A stretch of 64,000 bases of DNA from the NCBI RefSeq assembly GCF_018861125.1, contig NZ_JAHKQN010000019.1:1-64000 (forward strand), written 5' to 3'. A model generated the notes under the pieces. That model was not told the DNA's origin and searched no databases. It worked only from the letters and a program-made list of their open reading frames with translations. Shown here piece after piece: positions 16,966 to 27,600 of the stretch (the stretch's first letter is position 1; the number at the start of each line of letters is the position of its first letter). A program made the translations under genes and the position numbers. The stretch is from Cellulophaga baltica (GTDB taxonomy: Bacteria; Bacteroidota; Bacteroidia; Flavobacteriales; Flavobacteriaceae).

Positions 16966-18204
16966 TTAATCGTATTGTTTTTTTAATTCTAAGATAAAGT
17001 TATCACATACTTCAAGTGATTTCTCTATATCTTCAGGACTTGCGTATTCTAATGGATTGTGGCTGATACCTTCTTTACACCGAATAAACAACATAGACAC
17101 TGGTGCTATTTTTGATACCATTACAGCATCATGACCTGCACCACTAGGCAATTCTACTATTTTTTTTATGCCTGAATTTTTTATACTTGTACGTAATACT
17201 TCTTTTAAAGTTTCATCGCACTGCACAGATGGGTTTGTTTGTTTTATATCCCAAACCAAATCAATGTTTCGTTCTTTTGCTATTTCAGTTGCTCTATCTT
17301 CTAAAATTTCAGAAACCTCTTTTAAAAAATCATCATCACTACTTCTAATATCTAGGGTGTGAATTACTTTTCCGGGGATTACATTAGGTGTATTGGGGAA
17401 TAGGTTTAATTTACCAATGGTAGCAACTAATTTATCGGTATTGTCTTTTCCTATTTTTTCTACTTCTAAAGCAAATGCTGCCGAAGCGCAAAAAGCATCA
17501 TTTCTATGCATCATAGGGTATGTGCCAGCATGACCACTAACACCAGACCATGCTACATTTATTCTTGTTTGCGAAGCAATTCCATCAACAAGGCAAACAG
17601 GCAAATCTTCGTTACATAAAACAGGTCCTTGCTCAATATGCGCTTCAAAATAACCCAAACAGTTTTCTTTTATAAAAGCATCGTTATTAATAGTACTGTT
17701 ATCGCAGGCATTATTTTTTAGAACTTCTGCTAATGAAATACCAGAATCATCTTTGCGTTCTAACCATTCGTGTTCAAAACAACCTGCGATGGCAGAACTT
17801 CCTAAATAAGCCGTATTGTAACGTGCACCTTCTTCATCGGCAAATGCTACAATGTTTAAATGAAAGGGTAGCGGAATATTGTTTTCGTAAAAATATTCGG
17901 CAACTTCTAAACCTAGAAGAATACCTAATGGTCCGTCATATTTACCAGCATCAAAAACAGTATCGTAATGCGAACCGATGATAAAATGTTTTGCACCTTT
18001 TTTTGATGAGGTAAGTTCTCCTTTTATATTACCAATAGTATCGCGGTATGCTTTAAGTCCAGCTTCTTGCATCCAAGTAATAAGTACATTTCCTGATATC
18101 GTATGTGCTTCGGTTCCATAAACTCTATCAATGCAATTTTCGCTATCACTTATGCTTGCAAGTGTATTTAAACGTTCAATTATTCTTTCAGTTCTAAATC
18201 TCAT
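16966..18204 (-). CDS. allC: Allantoate amidohydrolase
   Basis: A 412-residue M20-family amidohydrolase paralogous to the gene at 14962. It carries FIIGSHYDTVFDAGKYDGPLG, the AFADEEGARYNTAYLGS metal-bridging Glu segment, EAHIEQGPVL, and GVSGHAGTYPM in the lid domain. The DTVFDAGKYDG and DEEG variants fit allantoate amidohydrolase better than ureidoglycolate amidohydrolase. It is expected to convert allantoate to ureidoglycine, CO2 and ammonia. It is the first gene of the minus-strand operon, and its promoter must lie in 18205-18484. Confidence 0.82.
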   Translation of the reverse strand: MRFRTERIIERLNTLASISDSENCIDRVYGTEAHTISGNVLITWMQEAGLKAYRDTIGNIKGELTSSKKGAKHFIIGSHYDTVFDAGKYDGPLGILLGLEVAEYFYENNIPLPFHLNIVAFADEEGARYNTAYLGSSAIAGCFEHEWLERKDDSGISLAEVLKNNACDNSTINNDAFIKENCLGYFEAHIEQGPVLCNEDLPVCLVDGIASQTRINVAWSGVSGHAGTYPMMHRNDAFCASAAFALEVEKIGKDNTDKLVATIGKLNLFPNTPNVIPGKVIHTLDIRSSDDDFLKEVSEILEDRATEIAKERNIDLVWDIKQTNPSVQCDETLKEVLRTSIKNSGIKKIVELPSGAGHDAVMVSKIAPVSMLFIRCKEGISHNPLEYASPEDIEKSLEVCDNFILELKKQYD

Positions 18205-18454
18205 TATATGTTTTTGGAGTACAAAGCATCAGTGTTGTTGAGGCTAGCGCAGTATGCAATATAGCTGAAATTCAATATTTGAACAAGCGATTGTGCAATT
18301 ATTATGAATAATAAAAAAACGAACTCAATATTTTTAAAAAATGAAGTAATAAGTTGGGTGTTTATTGAATTTACTTGATAAAGTAGAAAAATTAAAATCA
18401 ATTAATTATACTTTTTTTAAGAAGAAAGGTACCCTGTAGGCTTTTTTTACTTTC

Positions 18455-18462
18455 TACATTTG
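18455..18462 (+). promoter_or_regulatory. Candidate -7 box for the MFS gene
   Basis: TACATTTG fits TAnnTTTG and lies 22 bases before the ATG at 18485, in the divergent region shared with allC. No clear -33 TTTG was seen. Confidence 0.4.
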
Positions 18463-18484
18463 TAGCCCAAAAAACTAGCCTCAA

Positions 18485-19675
18485 ATGGGTAATAAAGAAA
18501 ATAAAACCATAAGCAGGAGTTTGTTAGTTATTATGGCTACAGCCATAGCAGCAACAGCCGCTAACTTGTATTACAATCAGCCATTGATTCCAGAAATTGG
18601 AAAAACAATGGGTTTAGATGAGCACATATTGGGTTTTATTCCTTCAGCATCTCAAATTGGCTATGCAACTGCTATATTTTTTATCTCGCCTTTAGGTGAT
18701 ATTATGAATAGAAAATTGGTAATCCGCAACCTATCAATAGCATTAGTAACCGCACTTTTAGGAGTATATTTTGCGCCCAATTTTGCAGTATTAATAGTGG
18801 CTACATTTGTAGTAGGGCTTAGCTCTAATATAACACAACAGCTTATTCCTTTAGGTGTATCATTAACAAGTCCGGAAAATAAAGGTAGGGTAGTAGCTAC
18901 ACTAATGACTGGGTTAACAATAGGTATCTTACTATCAAGAACGTTAAGTGGTTTTATTGCAGAACATTTAGGGTGGCGCGCTGTGTTTTTAGGAGCAGCA
19001 ATTATAGCGGCTATAATTGGTATTGTACTGCAAATAGTATTACCATCAAACAAACCAATTGTAACACTTAGTTATTCAAAGCTTTTAAAATCAATGCTAA
19101 CGCTTATTAAAACCAAATCTTTATTACAAGAATCTGCTTTAGTAGGTGCTTTATGGTTTGCGGCATTTAATGCGCTTTGGGCAACAATAGCCATTCATCT
19201 TATGGATGATCCTTTTGGATATTCAGTACAGCAAGTCGGTTTGCTAGGTTTTGTTGGTGCTTCAGGGATTTTCGGAGCAAAAATAGCAGGTAAGTGGGCG
19301 GATAAAGTAGGATCAAGATCAGTAATGACCGTTTCGTTATCCGTTATACTTTTAAGTTTTGTAGTTATGGCTCTTGGTAAAGACTCTATAGCTATGCTTT
19401 GTATTGGTATTGTACTTTTAGATTTAGGCGTGTTTGGTTCTCAAGTGCCGAACCAAGTCCGCGTTTTTTCAGTAGATGTAAATGCGCAGAGTAGAGCAAA
19501 TGCGGTGTATATGTTGTTTTATTATTTAGGTGCTGCAGTTGGCTCTGCAATCGGGGTTAAAGTAATGAGCCAATTTGGTTGGTTCGGACTTACCGCTTTT
19601 GGTTTTACCCTAATAGCTATTGCACTTACTTTTCATTTGTATAAGACTCGAAAATTGAAATTGAAAGCTATTTAA
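18485..19675 (+). CDS. MFS transporter (drug/sugar efflux type)
   Basis: A 396-residue major facilitator with about 12 hydrophobic helices. The first helix is followed by ANLYYNQPLIPEIGKTMGL, common in bacterial MFS exporters, and the loop between helices 2 and 3 has PLGDIMNRKLVI (motif A-like G-x-x-x-D-x-x-x-R-R/K). The substrate cannot be predicted. It is divergent from the allC operon but lacks features of known purine permeases, so a role in purine uptake is only a possibility. Confidence 0.85.
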   Translation: MGNKENKTISRSLLVIMATAIAATAANLYYNQPLIPEIGKTMGLDEHILGFIPSASQIGYATAIFFISPLGDIMNRKLVIRNLSIALVTALLGVYFAPNFAVLIVATFVVGLSSNITQQLIPLGVSLTSPENKGRVVATLMTGLTIGILLSRTLSGFIAEHLGWRAVFLGAAIIAAIIGIVLQIVLPSNKPIVTLSYSKLLKSMLTLIKTKSLLQESALVGALWFAAFNALWATIAIHLMDDPFGYSVQQVGLLGFVGASGIFGAKIAGKWADKVGSRSVMTVSLSVILLSFVVMALGKDSIAMLCIGIVLLDLGVFGSQVPNQVRVFSVDVNAQSRANAVYMLFYYLGAAVGSAIGVKVMSQFGWFGLTAFGFTLIAIALTFHLYKTRKLKLKAI

Positions 19676-19815
19676 TGGCTATTTCATAAACTAAAGTACA
19701 TTGAGTTACTCTTTTTTATAGAAAAAATATTTATTGCGTATAAACGTATTACTCTGTTATATGATTTATTGAGATTTGGTTGTAAAAGCATTGTTGATTA
19801 AAAACAATTAATTCA

Positions 19816-21387
19816 TTACTTCTTAATAAAAAACTGTTCGTTATCTGTTTTATTGAAAAGCATTGTTTTAGCAGTTACATCTAAGCCGTAACTATTTTTA
19901 GCTTTTATACTTATTAAATGTATTCCGGGAGCTAAATCTTCAGAAATAGGGAAGCTCCATAGGTGCAGACTCTTTTTAGGTTTTCCTAGTTTAATACTGT
20001 TTTTACTAGGGGTAATTCCCATATTTTGGAGTTCATGTAGTCTCTTAAAAAACGGATCAATTTCATTGGTGTATATCATAGGCTCCCATGTACCGTTTCC
20101 AATTTTAATTTCGACCGTTGTATTTTCGTTTCCAGCATAAATATTAGCGATTATTTTTTGAGCACTAAAAGGGATTAATTCTCTATCAAACTCAAAAGGT
20201 GTCCAAATATGCATTTGTCGATTATCGGGCTCAGAGACTTTATAGTCATAGGTTTTTTTATTACCATTGAGGTTCATAATCCAAAACCCTTTTGGTGTTC
20301 CGTCTGCCATCATAGAAGCAGGAATACCAAAACTATCTTTTTCTCCGTGCCACCAAGAACCACATAGCGCACCAGCAACCAATTCTTCAACAGCATTATT
20401 CACAAGCCAACCATCTTTCTTTTTAATAGTTTCAAAAAACTGTGTGTGCGTATGACCAGCATAAGCATGTACATTAGGGTGTTTTTTAAATAGGCTAGAA
20501 AAGTCTTCTAAATTTATCAATTGCTCCAAAGGAATATGCATTAATAAATGGACTGTATTTTCTGTGGGAACTGTTTTTAAAAGCCCTTTTACAAACTGCA
20601 TTTGTTTGTCATCAATTTTGGCATCGTATTCATGATGCGGTTTTGGAAAAATATTATTTAATGCTATAAAGGTGTGAGAACCATAATTGAAAGCGTAATA
20701 TGAAGGACCAAAATTACGCTCATAGGTTTCGTCTCTTAAGTCGATATTCTCACCATCATAATTACGGTCATGATTCCCATAGATATAATAAACCGGAGCG
20801 CCTACTTTGCCTAAAACACTTTTAATAGGCTCAAATAATCTTAGGTTATCAAATGTGATATCACCTAGCGGTACTAAAAAATCATACTCTTCTTCGAGCA
20901 TTTTTTCAGAGACAGCTTTACTTAAATAATATACATCATCAATTGTTTTGGCTTGTATATCTCCTAAAAGTCCAATTTTTAATTCATTTTCTCCTTCATT
21001 TTTATAAAGCGGAAAATTTAATGTCGCATTTAATGTTTGAGCTTCAACACCTTTAAAATGAAGATCAGGAGTTCCGTTGGGCTTATTAAAGGCATAATTT
21101 TCAGGTACAAAATTAGTTGATACTTTAGAAATGTATCCGGAAGGTTTAATTAAAAAAACCGTGGTGTCATCGTCAATTTTTAGACTGTATTTTCCATTTT
21201 TATCTGTAACAACTACACCACTTCCGTTAGAGATTGCAACAGATGGAATTCCTTTTTCATTTGCGTCAAAAACTTCGTTTTTATTTAGATCGTGAAAAAC
21301 AAATCCTTCAATTTTTTTTGTTTGCGAAGTTGCAGTACTAGACTGAATACATATTAAAACTAAAAGAAATTTTAAAAAATAACGCAT
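19816..21387 (-). CDS. Secreted calcineurin-like metallophosphoesterase
   Basis: A ~523-residue secreted phosphoesterase. The open frame extends to 21456, but ATG at 21387 begins a proper signal peptide (MRYFLKFLLVLICIQ), so that start is preferred. A prealbumin/SdrD-like N-terminal beta domain (GFVFHDLNKNEVFD) precedes a metallophosphoesterase core with LLGDIQ, PLGDITFDN, YGNHDRN and YAGHTHTQF metal ligands, and a C-terminal beta domain follows. It is divergent from the regulator of the SusCD locus and is probably part of it, removing phosphate or cleaving phosphodiesters outside the cytoplasm. The minus-strand gene converges with the MFS gene. Confidence 0.85.
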   Translation of the reverse strand: MRYFLKFLLVLICIQSSTATSQTKKIEGFVFHDLNKNEVFDANEKGIPSVAISNGSGVVVTDKNGKYSLKIDDDTTVFLIKPSGYISKVSTNFVPENYAFNKPNGTPDLHFKGVEAQTLNATLNFPLYKNEGENELKIGLLGDIQAKTIDDVYYLSKAVSEKMLEEEYDFLVPLGDITFDNLRLFEPIKSVLGKVGAPVYYIYGNHDRNYDGENIDLRDETYERNFGPSYYAFNYGSHTFIALNNIFPKPHHEYDAKIDDKQMQFVKGLLKTVPTENTVHLLMHIPLEQLINLEDFSSLFKKHPNVHAYAGHTHTQFFETIKKKDGWLVNNAVEELVAGALCGSWWHGEKDSFGIPASMMADGTPKGFWIMNLNGNKKTYDYKVSEPDNRQMHIWTPFEFDRELIPFSAQKIIANIYAGNENTTVEIKIGNGTWEPMIYTNEIDPFFKRLHELQNMGITPSKNSIKLGKPKKSLHLWSFPISEDLAPGIHLISIKAKNSYGLDVTAKTMLFNKTDNEQFFIKK

Positions 21388-21473
21388 AATTGTAGCTGTG
21401 AAAAATAAATGTTGAACACACAAATAAAACCAATTACGTACTAAAAAATAGAACAACCAATTTTATCAAATCT

Positions 21474-21509
21474 TTAAGTAATTGCATCTTTAATATTAAG
21501 TAATTGCAT
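21474..21509. repeat. Direct repeat TTAAGTAATTGCAT x2 in divergent promoter region
   Basis: Two exact 14-base copies (21474-21487 and 21496-21509) start 22 bases apart, about two helical turns. They lie between the divergent phosphoesterase and regulator genes. The spacing suits a dimeric DNA-binding protein, plausibly the adjacent regulator. Confidence 0.55.
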
Positions 21510-21610
21510 TTAAAAAAAGTAGCTGTATAATGTTGTATGTAAGAGTCTTATTAGTTTTAGTAATATTGTATAATTGCGCCTGAAAATTGCTTTTACATTT
21601 AAGTCTGAAC

Positions 21611-24382
21611 ATGAAATTTTTACAGTTTATTTTTTCATTTTTAATTTGTCTATTATCATTTGGGCAAGAGTTGCCACCTATTGAAAATTTTTCAACGTCA
21701 GGGTATGGTGGAGACAACCAAAATTGGATGATTTCTCAAGATGAGAACAATTATATCTACGTTGCAAACAATACGGGTCTTCTAGAATTTAATGGCTCGG
21801 AATGGAATACCTACGCATCGCCTAATAAAACAAAATTAAGAGCTGTTAACGTTATTGGTGATAAAATTTACACGGGATGTTACGAAGAGTTTGGGTATTG
21901 GGTCAGGAATCAGCTTGGTAGATTAGAGTACACTTCATTAATGCCAAATTTAGGGAAAGATAAAATTGAGAATGATCGGATTTGGAATATTATTGATTAT
22001 AAAGAATGGGTTTTGTTTCAATCAAGCCACAGTCTCTATTTTTTTAATAAAAAAACAGAAGAATTTAAAACAATACACTCCGTAAATATAATCTACAAGG
22101 TTTTTAATATTGACAATCAAATTTACTACCATGTTGCCAATGAAGGTATTTATAGTATTAAAAATGGTACTTCGGAATTATTAAATAACGATGCTGTAGT
22201 TTTAAATGATAGAGTAATTAACCTATTTAAAATTGAAAGTAAATTAGTTGTTTTAACAAGAAGCTCAGGATTTTTTGAATTAAAAAAAGAAGGTCTACTT
22301 CCTTGGGACGTAGAAGCGAACGAACGACTAAAAGAATTGAGTGTGTTTAATAGTATTCAGCTCAAAGATGGAAGTTTTGTTGCAGGAACCATATCAAACG
22401 GAATTGTAAAAATTAGCCAACAAGGTAAAATTGAATATACGATAAACCATAAGTTAGGTTTAAGTAACAATACCATTTTATCTTTATTTGAGGATGCAAA
22501 AAATAATGTTTGGATTGCTTTGGATAACGGCATTGACCGTATAAATATGACATCGCCGTTGAAAACCTTTGTTGATTACGATGGTGTGTTAGGTACCGTG
22601 TACACCACACTAATTTTTGATGATAATTTATATGTGGGAACTAATCAAGGATTGTTTTACAGACCAATAGGTAATTCGGAAAAGCCATTCTCATACGTAA
22701 AAGGAACTGCTGGCCAAGTATGGAGCTTATATAGTGATGATAGTGAAAACCTTTTTTGTGGACATCATTTAGGTACCTATTTAATTAAAAATGAAAAAGC
22801 AAAACATATAAGTCCGATTTTAGGTGCTTGGAATTTCAAAAAAATACCTGAACGTGAGAATTTAATACTACAAGGTAATTATGATGGTTTGTACGTTCTT
22901 GAAAAGAAAAATGATTCTTGGAGTTTAAGAAATAAGATAGAAGGCTTTAGTAATTCATCACGTTTTTTTGAACTCAATGGTGCTAATAAGGTTTTAGTAA
23001 ATCATGAGTATAAAGGGGTTTTTGATATTGTATTAAATGACTCTTTAACAAAAGCAGAAAAAGTAAGTTTAAGAGAGGAGTTATCCATAGGAGAAAATTC
23101 AAGTTTAGTTACTTATCAAGGCAATATTTTGTATACATCAAAAGAAGGAATGTTTACATATAATACTACTGAAAATAAGTTTTTGAAAGATTCTCTATTA
23201 AGTACACTTATAGCATCAAAAATATATACTTCTGGTAAAATGATTTTTGACGAGACCGGAAAATTATGGACATTTTCTAAGGATAATGTTAGCTTTATTA
23301 CCAATGATAATCTTACCAATACACCTGAAATTAAAGATATTTACATTTCTTCAGATTTAAAAAAAGGAGTTGTAGGTTTTGAGAATATTCAGCACATAGC
23401 GAATTCAAAATATGTATTAGGTATAGTAAATGGTTATTTAACGATGGATTTATCTAAGTTAGTCACAAATAAAAAACATACCATTTACTTAAATAGTGTT
23501 AGTAAAAAAGATTTAGATTCAGAAAACGAACTTCTGCCATTAGCCCAAAGTGGTGAATTTGAACACAAACAAGGGAGTTTATCTTTCAACTATTCAGTTC
23601 CAGAATATTACAAGTATTTAGATATTACGTACCAATACAGGCTAGTTGGCCAGAGTGATCATTGGAGCGATTGGTCAAAAAAAGCAAGTATACAATTTGA
23701 AAACTTACCTTTTGGTGATTATACGTTTGAGGTAAAAGGTAAAGTAGGTAATCAGTTGACTAATAATACTGTATCGTATTCTTTTGAAGTAAATAGACCT
23801 TGGTACATAGCTAATGTAGCATTGTTTATTTATGTGCTACTACTTATAGGTATTGGTTTTTTTATTCATAAAGCCTATACCTTTTATTACGAGAAAATAT
23901 TAAAGCATGAACAAGTTAAGAGCGATCGTGCGATTATTGAAATAAAGAACGAAAAATTAAATCAAGATATTGATAGTAAAAATAGAGAGTTAGCAATATC
24001 TACAATGAGTATTGTTAAAAAGAATGAATTACTTCGGAAAATAAAAAAAGAATTAAAAAATGTTAAGGCCAAAGAAGATTTAGCCAGTGCAATTGAATTA
24101 ATTGATACGAATTTAAATAACAATAAAGATTGGAAGTTTTTTAAGCAAGCATTTAATAATGCCGATAAAGACTTTATGGATAAGATTAAAGTGGCACACC
24201 CAGACCTGACACCTAATGATTTAAAATTTTGTGCTTACCTAAGGCTTAATTTATCTTCAAAAGAAATTGCGCCTTTATTAAATATCTCTACAAAAAGTGT
24301 CGAAACCAAACGCTATAGATTGCGAAAAAGAATGAATTTATTGCATGATGATAGTTTGGTAGACTATATTTTAAAATTTTAG
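21611..24382 (+). CDS. Reg-prop/Y_Y_Y sensor with LuxR-type HTH
   Basis: A ~923-residue membrane regulator of the kind found beside SusCD genes. ATG at 21611 starts a signal peptide (MKFLQFIFSFLICLL) and is preferred over the in-frame codon at 21587. A periplasmic beta-propeller follows (repeats such as NVWIALDNGIDRINM), then a Y_Y_Y domain (YQYRLVGQSDHWSDW near residue 700) and one transmembrane helix around residues 735-755. After that come a coiled coil and a C-terminal LuxR/GerE HTH (LSSKEIAPLLNISTKSVETK). No histidine kinase domain is present, so signalling goes directly from the propeller to DNA. It probably controls 24686-31831. Confidence 0.88.
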   Translation: MKFLQFIFSFLICLLSFGQELPPIENFSTSGYGGDNQNWMISQDENNYIYVANNTGLLEFNGSEWNTYASPNKTKLRAVNVIGDKIYTGCYEEFGYWVRNQLGRLEYTSLMPNLGKDKIENDRIWNIIDYKEWVLFQSSHSLYFFNKKTEEFKTIHSVNIIYKVFNIDNQIYYHVANEGIYSIKNGTSELLNNDAVVLNDRVINLFKIESKLVVLTRSSGFFELKKEGLLPWDVEANERLKELSVFNSIQLKDGSFVAGTISNGIVKISQQGKIEYTINHKLGLSNNTILSLFEDAKNNVWIALDNGIDRINMTSPLKTFVDYDGVLGTVYTTLIFDDNLYVGTNQGLFYRPIGNSEKPFSYVKGTAGQVWSLYSDDSENLFCGHHLGTYLIKNEKAKHISPILGAWNFKKIPERENLILQGNYDGLYVLEKKNDSWSLRNKIEGFSNSSRFFELNGANKVLVNHEYKGVFDIVLNDSLTKAEKVSLREELSIGENSSLVTYQGNILYTSKEGMFTYNTTENKFLKDSLLSTLIASKIYTSGKMIFDETGKLWTFSKDNVSFITNDNLTNTPEIKDIYISSDLKKGVVGFENIQHIANSKYVLGIVNGYLTMDLSKLVTNKKHTIYLNSVSKKDLDSENELLPLAQSGEFEHKQGSLSFNYSVPEYYKYLDITYQYRLVGQSDHWSDWSKKASIQFENLPFGDYTFEVKGKVGNQLTNNTVSYSFEVNRPWYIANVALFIYVLLLIGIGFFIHKAYTFYYEKILKHEQVKSDRAIIEIKNEKLNQDIDSKNRELAISTMSIVKKNELLRKIKKELKNVKAKEDLASAIELIDTNLNNNKDWKFFKQAFNNADKDFMDKIKVAHPDLTPNDLKFCAYLRLNLSSKEIAPLLNISTKSVETKRYRLRKRMNLLHDDSLVDYILKF

Positions 24383-24685
24383 ACCTCTACGAATACTTTT
24401 TTCACCTAGACTTTACCACTACAAAGCATTGTTTTATGCTCTATTTTAGGCACTTAACGTAAAGATAATATTGCACCTTAACTAGTGTGTATTCAATAGT
24501 TTTTGAACTGTATTCAGCGCATTTTTGAGCTAAAAACGCGTTGTTCGTCTTTTGTCGAGGTCTTGTTTTTTAGTTCCAGAATGGTTTGAGTATACATTTG
24601 CCGGAGTATTGAAAGTGTTGAAAACCTATATGAACCAGAACAGCATTTTTGAGCAAATAATAAATTTTAACTAAATCAAACATTC
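24383..24685 (+). promoter_or_regulatory. Leader region before susC-like gene
   Basis: There is no gene in these ~300 bases. TACATTTG at 24593-24600 matches the -7 consensus and would give an ~80-base leader. A well-placed -33 box was not found, consistent with activation by the upstream regulator. Confidence 0.4.
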
Positions 24686-27600
24686 ATGAAATTTAAATTT
24701 CAAAAATTAAGAATTGCAGTATTCTTTGGTCTTTTTTTAGTTTGTGGTTCTTTTACCTTATTGGCCCAAACTACAGTAAGAGGAACAGTACTTTCAGCAG
24801 CAGATAACATGCCTTTACCAGGAGCATCTGTTGTAGAAAAAGGTACTACGAACGGAGCTTCTACAGATTTTGATGGAAACTTTACGTTAAATGTGTCAAA
24901 CCCATCAGGTACACTAATAGTGTCTTATGTAGGGTTTAAAACAAAAGAACTTAGCGCAAAAAATGCTGAGATGACTATTGCCTTAGAAAATGACAATTTG
25001 CTTAATGAAGTTGTTGTTGTTGGCTACGGTACACAAAACAAAAGTGATATTGTAAATGCAGTTGCAACTACCAATTTGGCACAAGCAACATTAACACCAA
25101 CATCTGATGTTAATGAAATGTTGAGAGGTAGAATTGCAGGTTTACAAGTTGATGTAGGTAGTGGTACTTTACGACCAGGCGGAACTTCTGATATTATTTT
25201 TAGAGGTCAAGGTTCTATTGAAGGTAATGTAAGTGCTATTTATGTTGTTGATGGTATTATTAGAGATGGCGGTATTGAAGATATAGATTCTGATGATATA
25301 GAATCTATAGAATTTTTAAAAGATGCATCAGCCCAAGCAATATACGGTTCAAGAGGAGCAAATGGTGTTGTATTAATTACTACGAAAAGAGGTGAAGCAG
25401 GTAAAGTAACTGTAAGCTATCATGGGTATGTAACAACAAAATCAATCGAAAGAAATTTTGATGTATATAGCGGTCAAGAATTTGCACAATTACGAAGAGA
25501 AGCGGTTAGGTCTACTATTGATGGTGATGCGTATCCTTTAGATTCGGATATTTTTTCAGAAATAGAATTAGAGAATATCGCAAATAATGAGTTTGTAGAT
25601 TGGGAAGATGAATTGATGACCAATGGCTTTGTAAACAATCAAGCAATTAGTATTTCTGGTGGTACAGAACTAACTAAAGTATTTGCAAGTATCAACTACT
25701 TTAAAGAAGAAGGTATGATACCAACATCAAGCTATACAAGAAAAACATTACGTTTAAATGTAGATCAAAAAATAAGTGATAAGTTCTCGGTAAATTTTGA
25801 TTTAAACTTATTAAATGATGATACAGATAGAGCTGCAAATGTAAATGTGATTACAACATCACCTTTAGGGAGTGCTTATGATGAAGATGGTAACTTGACA
25901 CAATATCCAAGTGGTGAAGAATCATCTGCAATAAATCCAATTTGGAATCTTAATGAACAAGAAAACCATGAAAAGGGAAATGATTATGTTATTAACGTGA
26001 CTCCAAGATGGCAAATAACAAAAGATTTAAACTATCAATTAAAAACAAATTTAACACGTAGAACATCAGAAAGAGGGCAGTATCAATCTTCATTAAGTTC
26101 TGCTGGTGACGATGTTGATGGTATTGCTACAATTGAAAATCAATTAACAGAATCATATCTTATTGAAAACATACTTACGTATGATAAAGCGTTTAATGAG
26201 AATAATAAATTGAATGTAACTTTTGTACAGTCTGCACAAGAGAATGGGTATTCAAGTACTTTAACAGAAGGCCAAGGATTTGTAAATGAGACGTTGAGTT
26301 ATGACGGAATTTCAAATGCTATAGGGAGTATAACTGTAGATCGTGAAAAAGATAAGCAAACCTTGGCTTCTTTTATGACCAGAGCACGTTACAATTTAAA
26401 CAATAAGTATTTGTTTACGGCAACGGCTAGAGCCGATGGTGCTTCGGTAAATTCAGAAGATAATAAATGGAGTTTTAACCCTGCAGCTTCATTTGCATGG
26501 AAAATTCATAATGAAAGCTTTTTAGAAGATGTTAGTGCTATTCAAGAATTAAAACTTAGAGCTAGTTATGGTTCTTTGGTGAATGATTTAGGTATTGCAT
26601 ATACTTCATTATTTACGGCTGATGGTGAAAATTACATTTTTGATAGTGAATCTACTTCAGGGTATTCTCCTTCAACTATTTTGCCAAATACCGATTTAAA
26701 ATTTGAAAGGATTACTACGGCTAACATTGGTTTAGACTTTTCAGTACTTAATAGAATATTAGAAGGAAATGTAAACTGGTATGATGCTCGCACGACAGAT
26801 TTGTTATTAAAAAGAGGTGTTCCTTCAACTACGGGTTACTCGTATACCTATTTTAATGCCGGCGAATTACAAAATACAGGTATAGAATTAAGCTTAACCG
26901 CTAATATTATCAATACTAAAGATTTTAAATGGTCAGTTTCAACTAACTGGTCTAATAATAAAAATAAAATCTTAGAGCTTTATGATGATGGTGATGGTAA
27001 TCCTATAGAAAATGATGATACTTATGGTTATTATGTAGGACAAGCAGTTGATGTAATATACCAATATGATTTTGATGGTATTTGGCAAGAAGGCGAAGAT
27101 TTTGAAAACGCACCGCAAGCAAATTCAGAATCTACACTTACTCAAGATTTAGAAGCGGGTGATATTAAGATTAAAGATACTAATGAAGATGGAATTATAA
27201 CTGAAGATGATAGAGTGTTTACTGATTCTAATCCAGATTGGTTTGGTTCATTATCTACAACTATAGTTTATAAAGGTTTTGATTTGTTTGTTGATTTTTA
27301 TGCGGTAGAGGGTGCAACAAAAGTGAATCCATTTTTATCAGATTATAACAATGGTGGTACATTATCGGGTAAATTAAATGGTGTAAAAGTAGATTATTAT
27401 ACTCCTGAAAATCCATCAACAGAATTCCCAAGACCAAATTATGATTCTACTCCTTTATATTTAAACGCATTGGCTGTAAGAGATGCTTCATATTTAAGAT
27501 TAAGAACATTGAGTTTGGGCTATACTTTAGATCAGGGCATAACTGATAAATTAAATATTGGACAAATTAGGTTTTACGCTACAGCGACTAATGTATTTAC

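Noticed and set aside
18204-18401. 65-residue minus-strand open frame in the allC/MFS divergent region
   Set aside because: Hydrophobic AT-driven translation with no family resemblance; it overlaps the promoter region of allC, which needs this space.
18485-19675. MFS gene as the purine permease of the island
   Set aside because: The protein resembles efflux-type MFS members and has no feature of known xanthine, urate or allantoin permeases; proximity alone is not enough.
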